Of a DNA stretch of 21,831 bases, positions 8,262-13,060 are shown piece by piece. Origin of the DNA: a virus; IMG/VR virus record IMGVR_UViG_3300046820_000562, positions 1 to 21,831 of that record; one strand, given 5' to 3'. The notes under the pieces are model-generated. The model was given only the letters and a program-made list of their open reading frames with translations. It was not told the DNA's origin and ran no database searches. The stretch's first letter is position 1, and each line of letters opens with the position of its first letter. The position numbers and the translations under genes were made by a program.

Positions 8262-8650
8262 TGAAACTAAAATACCGTGAAATCTCAGAGTATCGCACTA
8301 GGTTTTTACAAGACCAAGACTACACCTGCGCACTCTGTGGAGACCTTATCATAGATGATGCTGTCTTAGACCACAGTCACAAAACTGGTCATATACGCAG
8401 TGTGTTGCATCGTGGATGTAACGCACTATTAGGCAAAATAGAAAACAACTTGGCACGAAACAGGCTAGACACACAAAGGCTAACAACATTCGCACTGCGA
8501 CTAGTAGACTATATTAAAGATAGTGAAACAGAGTTTTTACATCCTACATATAAAACACAGGAGGATAAAAAAAATGAACTCATACGGAAAAGGGCGAGGA
8601 AAAAAGCCACCAAAGCGATAACCTCTGCCAATAAGGAAAAGAAAAAATGA
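8261..8650 (+). CDS. Recombination endonuclease VII-like HNH nuclease
   Basis: The protein has 129 residues. The zinc and active-site region spans residues 23-54: CALCG, then LDHSHKTGHIRSVLHRGCN. Asp37-His38 and Asn54 are the expected catalytic positions of the beta-beta-alpha metal fold. The second zinc pair is His50-x2-Cys53 instead of Cys-x2-Cys, so the ligands would be C23, C26, H50, C53. The C-terminus is helical and very basic (LIRKRARKKATK). This family resolves branched DNA, which helps remove junctions before or during packaging. The start overlaps the portal stop (TAATG), and the stop overlaps the next start (ATGA). A second ORF is nested near its 3' end at 8574. Confidence 0.9.
   Translation: MKLKYREISEYRTRFLQDQDYTCALCGDLIIDDAVLDHSHKTGHIRSVLHRGCNALLGKIENNLARNRLDTQRLTTFALRLVDYIKDSETEFLHPTYKTQEDKKNELIRKRARKKATKAITSANKEKKK
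8574..8621 (+). CDS. Possible 15-residue basic peptide, nested out of frame in the nuclease gene
   Basis: This short ORF reads MNSYGKGRGKKPPKR and lies in another frame wholly inside the nuclease gene. Its support is a near-perfect ribosome site, AGGAGG at 8559-8564, 9 nt before the ATG, inside a coding sequence where no other gene needs it. Seven of the 15 residues are Lys or Arg. A short Tyr-Gly-Lys-Gly basic peptide near the capsid genes is, from memory, a recurrent theme in aquatic phages, but I cannot verify that here. It may bind DNA or be a minor capsid or scaffold-associated peptide. The rival view is that the ribosome site only boosts translation of the downstream membrane-protein gene. 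Confidence 0.4.
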   Translation: MNSYGKGRGKKPPKR

Positions 8651-8892
8651 CTGCTGAAATAACCACAATAGATGCAGAAAAAAATGATTTGACCATACAC
8701 GTTGATTTGTGCGCTCAACGCTATTTGCTGTTAGAGAAACGCCTACACGTCCTAGAACTTAAAGTGGACAAAATCAATGAGGACATAGTCAATGGTCAAA
8801 AAAGCCTAAGCACCGTGATTATCACCAGTGCAGGCACGGTGGTAGTGTCAATAATTGGTTTGATTACTACAATAATGCTGAAATTAGCATGA
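8647..8892 (+). CDS. Small membrane protein with coiled coil, holin-like
   Basis: The protein has 81 residues. Residues about 20-52 form an amphipathic coiled coil (LLLEKRLHVLELKVDKINED), followed by VNGQKSLST and one strongly hydrophobic helix at about residues 56-79 (VIITSAGTVVVSIIGLITTI) with a short C-terminal LKLA. A coiled coil plus a single C-terminal membrane helix is the layout of haemolysin XhlA-like phage proteins that work with holins; that function is inference. It could instead be a membrane-anchoring accessory factor. The ATGA overlap couples it to the nuclease gene. No endolysin is present in the window to confirm a lysis role. Confidence 0.6.
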   Translation: MTAEITTIDAEKNDLTIHVDLCAQRYLLLEKRLHVLELKVDKINEDIVNGQKSLSTVIITSAGTVVVSIIGLITTIMLKLA

Positions 8893-8918
8893 AAATAATT
8901 GCCCGTTTAAACACTTTA

Positions 8919-8926
8919 TATAAATA
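8919..8926 (+). promoter_or_regulatory. TATAAATA box, possible T4-type late promoter for the capsid genes
   Basis: TATAAATA lies in the largest gap of the window (8893-8986), 61 nt before the scaffold gene. The T4 late promoter is this octamer alone, without a -35 element. If used that way, transcription would start near 8932. An alternative is a sigma70-type site with TTGCCC at 8899-8904 as a poor -35 and TAAATA as -10. Confidence 0.5.
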
Positions 8927-8933
8927 TAGAGTC

Positions 8934-8951
8934 GTTGCACGGGTGTGCAAC
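8934..8951 (+). other. Perfect 7-bp hairpin at the predicted 5' end of the capsid transcript
   Basis: GTTGCAC (8934-8940), loop GGGT, then GTGCAAC (8945-8951) is an exact inverted repeat. No U-run follows, so it is not a standard terminator. It starts within about 2 nt of the transcription start predicted from the TATAAATA box, which would place a stem-loop at the extreme 5' end of the mRNA. Confidence 0.6.
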
Positions 8952-8986
8952 ATATAAACAATTACTCATTTGGAGGTGATGCTACA

Positions 8987-9667
8987 ATGTCAGACAATAC
9001 ATTGGTGAACGCAGGGGCTACTGATGCCCAAGACGTTAATTCTGAAAATCAGGCACAGTCAAAGACTTATACACAGGACGAAGTAGATGGCATGATGGCA
9101 CGTATGAAGTCATCATTACAGAAAAAACTTCTCAAGCCCTACGAAGAATTAGGTGATCCTGAAGAACTTAGAACCATTAAAACAGAATGGGAAAAGAAAC
9201 AACAGGAACAAGCAATTAAGCGTGGCGAGTTTGAAGAAACTTTAAAGTCACTGGCTGCCAAGAAAGATGCTGAAATTCAGAAACGAGATAGTATTATTAA
9301 AGAGTATAAGGTAAACACACCATTGTTAAGTGCGGCAGCAAAATATCGTGCAGTCGCCCCAGAACAGGTCAAGGCTTTACTTAGTCAAAACGTAAGACTG
9401 AATGGTGACGGAGAAGTAGAAGTAGTGGACGAGAAAGGTGCAGTAAAATACCTAGACAACGGAACTCCCATGGATGTGGAGACTTTTGTTGGCGATTGGT
9501 TACAGCGCAATCCTCACTTTGTTCAGCCAACTCCTGCAACCACAAATACTAAATCTAATGTTTCTGGTAATCAGCAAACAAACTTTGACATATCTAAACT
9601 TGATATGACGAAACCAGAACACCGCAAGGCTTACGCAGAATATCGTAAGACTGCGGGATTAGCCTAA
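8987..9667 (+). CDS. Scaffold-like capsid assembly protein
   Basis: The protein has 226 residues. I start it at the ATG at 8987, preceded by GGAGGTGAT (8972-8980); an upstream in-frame GTG at 8945 lies inside the hairpin and is unlikely. The protein is hydrophilic and largely helical: a short disordered N-terminus, then DEVDGMMARMKSSLQKKL, a charged coiled-coil region (EWEKKQQEQAIKRGEFEETL), and a C-terminal globular part ending in DMTKPEHRKAYAEYRKTAGLA. That arrangement, and its place immediately before the major capsid gene, fit the scaffold that shapes the prohead and is then lost. There is no protease motif, so it is not a fused protease-scaffold. Confidence 0.82.
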   Translation: MSDNTLVNAGATDAQDVNSENQAQSKTYTQDEVDGMMARMKSSLQKKLLKPYEELGDPEELRTIKTEWEKKQQEQAIKRGEFEETLKSLAAKKDAEIQKRDSIIKEYKVNTPLLSAAAKYRAVAPEQVKALLSQNVRLNGDGEVEVVDEKGAVKYLDNGTPMDVETFVGDWLQRNPHFVQPTPATTNTKSNVSGNQQTNFDISKLDMTKPEHRKAYAEYRKTAGLA

Positions 9668-9687
9668 CAATCTAAGGAGATATTAAC

Positions 9688-10542
9688 ATGGCCGGTTCAA
9701 CAACCTCTACATTAAATGATTTGCTACCAGCGATTACCGCTGAAGCAATGTTTGTTGCCAACGAGCGCAGTATCATGCGTGGTTTGGTAAAAAATTATTC
9801 TTTGCCAGCAAGCAACGGTAAAACAATTACTGTTCCTCGCTATCCAGTTCAAAGTGCAGCCGCACTAACTGAAGGTGATGAAGTTTCTAACACAGCAGTT
9901 TCTACTGATGGTGTTACATTGACTGTTTCTACAGTTGCTATCCGCACAATCATCACTGATTTGGTTCGTGCAAGCGCAGCCAGCAACGTTGTTGCTGACA
10001 TGGGCCGTTTATTCGGTGAAGCAATCGCTAAGAAAATGGACCAAGACTTATTGGCTCTTTTCAGTGGTTTCTCTACTGGTGTTGGTGGTGCAAGCACAGC
10101 AATGAGCGCCGCACTAGTTGCACAAGCAGTTGCACGTCTACGTGCTAACGCTGTTCCTTCAGATGCATTAGCATGTGTGGTTCACCCATTCGTTGCTTAT
10201 GACTTGAAGAAAGACCTAACAAACACATTTGCTAACCCAAATGCTGGTATCATCCAGAACGAAGCAATGCAAAGTGGTTATGTAGGCACATTGTTTGGTG
10301 TTCCTGTATTTGAATCTAGCAACATTGCTGACACTGGCACTGCTGGTGACTACGTTGGTGCTGTGTTCCACCGTGATGCACTTGGCCTAGCCATGATTGG
10401 TGACATCAATATTGAAACACAACGCCGTGCAAGTTTTGTTGGTGATGACATTGTTGCCAGCGCACACTATGGTGTTGGTGAATTGTATGACGGTTACGGT
10501 GTAAAAATCACTGCTGACAGTTCATTGGTTGACCCAGCCTAA
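9688..10542 (+). CDS. Major capsid protein (HK97-fold)
   Basis: The protein has 284 residues and a strong ribosome site, AAGGAGA at 9674-9680. The N-terminal helix region (ITAEAMFVANERSIMRGLV), the strand segment GKTITVPRYPVQ, the EGDEV loop, the long spine-like helix (RLFGEAIAKKMDQDLLALF) and the late FHRDALGLAMIGD and GVGELYDGYGVKI strands follow the order seen in HK97-like capsid proteins. There is no long N-terminal delta domain, which agrees with a separate scaffold gene upstream. Codons are enriched in GTT, GCT, GGT and CGT compared with neighbours, as expected for the most highly expressed gene. Confidence 0.93.
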   Translation: MAGSTTSTLNDLLPAITAEAMFVANERSIMRGLVKNYSLPASNGKTITVPRYPVQSAAALTEGDEVSNTAVSTDGVTLTVSTVAIRTIITDLVRASAASNVVADMGRLFGEAIAKKMDQDLLALFSGFSTGVGGASTAMSAALVAQAVARLRANAVPSDALACVVHPFVAYDLKKDLTNTFANPNAGIIQNEAMQSGYVGTLFGVPVFESSNIADTGTAGDYVGAVFHRDALGLAMIGDINIETQRRASFVGDDIVASAHYGVGELYDGYGVKITADSSLVDPA

Positions 10543-10558
10543 TATCAAGGAAACTGAC

Positions 10559-11068
10559 ATGGCCTTCATTATAGAAAATAGCACAGTAGTGAGTTTTGCT
10601 GAATTTAACGATGTTCTTGCAAAGGACCAGCGTTTATTTGAGGCAAATGAAGGCCTTGCTGATGATATTGTTGAAAATCAGTTAATCCGTGCAACTGAGC
10701 GTATTCTTACAAAGATACGTGCAAGTCAATGGTGGGTGAGTTATTATGTAAAACGTGATACCTCATCCGTCTACAACACGGTGGCTGATATTCCTGCTGT
10801 TGACCCTGACAAGATACTAAGCCGTCAAAATGATTTTACTGACTTATGTGTGTATACTGCACTAGCAGACTACATTCTTCCGCAAATCGCTGATTTTGGC
10901 AACGAAGATAGTGCCGAGCGTAAGAAAATGAGTTACTACACACAAAAAGCAGACAGCCTCTTTGGTGAGTTAATCACTGCTGGAGACTGGTATGATTTCA
11001 ATGCTGACGATACCATCAGTTCAGGCGAAAAACAACCAGGACAGTTCAACATTAAGCGAGTAAGATAA
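10559..11068 (+). CDS. Head-tail connector / adaptor-like protein
   Basis: The protein has 169 residues. The ATG at 10559 has AAGGAAA just upstream; the in-frame TTG at 10529 lies within the capsid gene and has no ribosome site. It is mostly helical, with an N-terminal helix (SFAEFNDVLAKDQRLF), a central cluster of helices (IRATERILTKIRASQWWVSY, then LCVYTALADYILPQIADF) and a C-terminal tail. This resembles the small helical proteins that sit under the portal (HK97 gp6-like). The gene follows the capsid gene and overlaps the next by TAATG, the normal place for a connector. The exact family is not certain. Confidence 0.68.
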   Translation: MAFIIENSTVVSFAEFNDVLAKDQRLFEANEGLADDIVENQLIRATERILTKIRASQWWVSYYVKRDTSSVYNTVADIPAVDPDKILSRQNDFTDLCVYTALADYILPQIADFGNEDSAERKKMSYYTQKADSLFGELITAGDWYDFNADDTISSGEKQPGQFNIKRVR

Positions 11069-11460
11069 TGAGAACAGAAATTTTAGATTTCTTGCAAAGT
11101 CAAAACCTAGGAGTGTTCACAGTATCACGTGAAGACCCATGGGATGAAAATGGCTTGCCTCTTTATCGTAAAAACTTAAAGAAAATCTATGTTAGCCAAG
11201 AACAAATCGCAGTGGAAGCACTGTTGACTACACTTGATGGCCTAGACATACCATCAGAGGTAACTACTGTTACAGTTTACCTTGCGTGTGACGCAAAACA
11301 ACCCCCAAGTAATTTACGTGACGTAGTATTAGCAGTAAGAGCGGCTAAAAACATTACAACCATTGAAGCAGTAAATCGCCGTGAATGTAATGTTATCAGC
11401 ACCTACGAAAATGATACTATTGTCACTGAATTAGAATTTAGATTCACCAAATTAACATAA
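11068..11460 (+). CDS. Tail terminator / tail completion-like protein
   Basis: The protein has 130 residues with an alpha/beta pattern: an N-terminal helix (TEILDFLQSQNLGVFTVS), a loop with DENGLPLYRKNLKKIYV, strands VTTVTVYLACDAKQ and a late pair ISTYENDTIVTELEFRFT. The small alpha/beta layout and the position between the connector and the tail tube gene match tail terminators (lambda gpU-like), which cap the tube and join it to the head. It overlaps the connector gene by one base. A head-closure role is the main alternative. Confidence 0.6.
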   Translation: MRTEILDFLQSQNLGVFTVSREDPWDENGLPLYRKNLKKIYVSQEQIAVEALLTTLDGLDIPSEVTTVTVYLACDAKQPPSNLRDVVLAVRAAKNITTIEAVNRRECNVISTYENDTIVTELEFRFTKLT

Positions 11461-11471
11461 GGAGCCCAGAA

Positions 11472-11939
11472 ATGGCATACATTTATCCAGCACCAGGCGT
11501 TAGTGGCGTTCAGTTGACACTAACACTTAAGGTTACTGGTGACACTACAGGATTGGTAGTTCCAGCCCTACAAGATGTTACCCTTAACAACGCTAACGAT
11601 GTGTTCACATGGACACAATTAGACTCAGGCAGTAAAAAGCAAATTGCTACTACTGCAACAAACAGCCTGTCAGGCAATATTGTTCTTGACCAAGATTCAT
11701 TCTTTGGTGTAACAACCTCAGGTGAAATTGCAAAAACCAAAGGTATTTTTGGTCTAAGCAAGGACAAACAAATCGTAAACTTTGAACTCTACATGGGTGA
11801 CGAGAGCGATGGTTCAGCAGGTAAGACCATCAGTGGCGCAGGCTATGTAACTGGCCTAGCACCAACTGTGTCAGCAGACAGCCCAGTGTGGGTTTCACCA
11901 TTCACATTGACTGTAACTGGTGACTACAGCGTAGCCTGA
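11472..11939 (+). CDS. Major tail tube protein
   Basis: The protein has 155 residues, all beta-rich, with AAGGAG 7 nt before the ATG. Strands LTLTLKVTGDTTGLV, FTWTQLDSGSKKQIAT, SLSGNIVLDQDSFFGV, KQIVNFELYMGDE and SPFTLTVTGDYSVA fit the beta-sandwich of siphovirus tube subunits, which stack as hexamers to form the tail tube. The protein is short compared with lambda gpV and lacks an extra C-terminal Ig domain. A strong terminator directly follows the gene, which supports its being the last, highly expressed gene of the capsid-tube transcript. Confidence 0.85.
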   Translation: MAYIYPAPGVSGVQLTLTLKVTGDTTGLVVPALQDVTLNNANDVFTWTQLDSGSKKQIATTATNSLSGNIVLDQDSFFGVTTSGEIAKTKGIFGLSKDKQIVNFELYMGDESDGSAGKTISGAGYVTGLAPTVSADSPVWVSPFTLTVTGDYSVA

Positions 11940-11966
11940 TAAAAACCGGGAGCGTAAGCGAAAACA

Positions 11967-11992
11967 GGGAGCATTTTATGCTCCCTTTTTTT
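11967..11992 (+). terminator. Rho-independent terminator after the tail tube gene
   Basis: GGGAGCAT (11967-11974) pairs perfectly with ATGCTCCC (11978-11985) around a TTT loop and is followed by seven T residues (11986-11992). The stem is 8 bp and GC-rich at its base. It is the only clear intrinsic terminator I found in the window, 27 nt after the tube stop codon. Confidence 0.93.
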
Positions 11993-11998
11993 ATTCTA

Positions 11999-12006
11999 TA
12001 TAAATA
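11999..12006 (+). promoter_or_regulatory. TATAAATA box, possible T4-type late promoter for the tail assembly genes
   Basis: The octamer begins 6 nt after the terminator T-run and ends 17 nt before the next ATG. Read as a T4-type late promoter, the start would be near 12012, leaving a leader of about 12 nt containing a weak GAG ribosome site. No -35 hexamer is evident, because the upstream sequence is the terminator itself. Confidence 0.5.
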
Positions 12007-12023
12007 AACAAAGAGATTAGCAG

Positions 12024-12197
12024 ATGGACATATTAGATAAAAAATCAGACCATGAGTTATTGCAGAGCCTACTTGCAGAGATGGCAAAAGCAAACAACGA
12101 AATCAAATGTGCCCAAAATGATTTAAACAAAGCGCAGAACAGAATGAAATTTTTGTTACTGCTAGCCAACATACTGATTGAAAGACAAGGAGATTAA
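12024..12197 (+). CDS. Small helical hypothetical protein
   Basis: The protein has 57 residues (MDILDKKSDHELLQSLLAEM at its start) and is almost entirely helical and charged, with a Leu-rich segment MKFLLLLANILIERQGD at the end that is too short and too charged to be a clear membrane helix. It is the first gene after the terminator and putative promoter, and its last codons (GGA GAT TAA) carry the ribosome site of the next gene 3 nt away. From memory, short proteins of this style recur in aquatic phage genomes near the tail chaperone; the function is unknown. A coiled-coil assembly helper is possible. Confidence 0.7.
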   Translation: MDILDKKSDHELLQSLLAEMAKANNEIKCAQNDLNKAQNRMKFLLLLANILIERQGD

Positions 12198-12200
12198 CAG

Positions 12201-12497
12201 ATGAAAATTACCCAAATTGCAAGCAAACCGCAACTAATCAAAGTCACACTAGATGACGCTGATACCGTAAAAGAACTAGGTGAACACCTAGAGTTCTGGA
12301 CCTGGGACCGTCAACCATTGGATAAGTTTATGAAACTTGCCAGTGTTAAACAAGACAATCCCGCAGAGATTATTGACATTGTAAAAGAATTAATCCTTGA
12401 TGAACAAGGCAAAGTTGTTATCAAAGACGGCGTTATGTTGCCAACACAAATTCTGATTCGCATTATTCAGAAACTTGTAGAAACATTGGGAAAGTAA
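12201..12497 (+). CDS. Tail assembly chaperone, short form (lambda gpG-like)
   Basis: The protein has 98 residues and starts at an ATG with GGAG 8 nt upstream. It is a small alpha/beta protein with a C-terminal helix (LPTQILIRIIQKLVETLGK). It lies between the tail tube and tape measure genes, where lambda-like phages carry the chaperone G. It ends at TAA 12495-12497, right after a GGGAAAG heptamer, so most ribosomes should terminate here and produce the short form, which in lambda binds the tape measure during tail assembly. Assignment rests on position, size and the frameshift arrangement. Confidence 0.85.
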   Translation: MKITQIASKPQLIKVTLDDADTVKELGEHLEFWTWDRQPLDKFMKLASVKQDNPAEIIDIVKELILDEQGKVVIKDGVMLPTQILIRIIQKLVETLGK

Positions 12498-12772
12498 TAG
12501 GCGAGGACACAGATTGGGACAGTCAGGATGCCATGATGACACTGACTGTCCATAACCTCGCTAAAGAATATGGCATGTTGCCCAGTCAAGCATTGGCTAA
12601 TGCCACAACGTTTGACTTGCACGTGTTGGATATGAGTTCTAGGTGGATTAAATATCAACAAGAACAACAAGAGCAAAAACATGGCAATAAAACTGCACCA
12701 GCAATACCAAAGTTGACTGTGGAGCAAATGCAGGCAATGATGGCCAGAGTTAGAAATCAGGAGCGAAAATGA
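12201..12772 (+). CDS. Tail assembly chaperone, -1 frameshifted long form (lambda gpGT-like)
   Basis: The product would be encoded by 12201-12494 joined to 12494-12772, about 190 residues. After a -1 slip on GGGAAAG, reading continues GTA ATA GGC GAG GAC without a stop into the downstream frame, giving VIGEDTDWDSQDAMM and then the T-like part: LAKEYGMLPSQALANATTF, a helical segment with QQEQQEQ, and VEQMQAMMARVRNQERK. An independent start at 12533 is unlikely because it has no good ribosome site and the frame is open back to the slip site. In lambda the GT fusion is a minor product that recruits tube subunits to the tape measure. Its stop overlaps the next start (ATGA). Confidence 0.88.
12488..12494 (+). 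other. Programmed -1 frameshift heptamer GGGAAAG
   Basis: In the zero frame the bases read TTG GGA AAG TAA, so the heptamer fits X XXY YYZ exactly (G GGA AAG). It is the same heptamer used by phage lambda between G and T. It lies immediately before the zero-frame stop, and the -1 frame is open for 279 nt downstream. Confidence 0.93.
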
Positions 12773-13059
12773 TACAAGTTGATGTAACTGTCAGTGACAA
12801 GTTAACTGGCGAATTAAAACGTGTGCAAAGGCAGTTACAACAAGTGCCTGCACAAAGTTTACAAGAATTTCGTGCATTGACACCAATTAAAAGTGGCAAT
12901 GCCAGACGTAGCACAACACTGAACCGTGAAACAATTAATTTAAATTATCCATATGCGGAAAGACTAGACACGGGTTGGAGTAAACAAGCACCCAAAGGCA
13001 TGACTTTGCCATTTGAACGCTGGTTTGCAAATAAAATTAAACAGATACTAGGACGTTAA
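12769..13059 (+). CDS. HK97 gp10-like tail completion / minor tail protein
   Basis: The protein has 96 residues. An N-terminal helix (DKLTGELKRVQRQLQQVP) is followed by ALTPIKSGNARRSTTL, a strand, and YPYAERLDTGWSKQAPKGM, ending in a helix with WFANKIKQIL. The order TP-x-x-SGNARRS, YA-x-x-LDTG and a late P-x-G-M is the pattern of the HK97 gp10 family of small neck or tail-completion proteins. It is unusual that the gene lies between the chaperone pair and the tape measure; it is normally before the tube gene. It is coupled to the GT frame by ATGA and has GGAG about 8 nt upstream. Confidence 0.62.
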   Translation: MIQVDVTVSDKLTGELKRVQRQLQQVPAQSLQEFRALTPIKSGNARRSTTLNRETINLNYPYAERLDTGWSKQAPKGMTLPFERWFANKIKQILGR

Positions 13060-13060
13060 C

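Noticed and set aside
8934-8951. Hairpin read as a rho-independent terminator for the packaging genes
   Set aside because: No U-run follows the stem; the sequence continues ATATAAACAATT, and the ribosome site of the scaffold gene follows closely.
12533-12772. A stand-alone 79-residue gene starting at 12533
   Set aside because: No good ribosome site is present, the frame is open back to the GGGAAAG heptamer, and lambda-like gene order predicts a frameshift extension.
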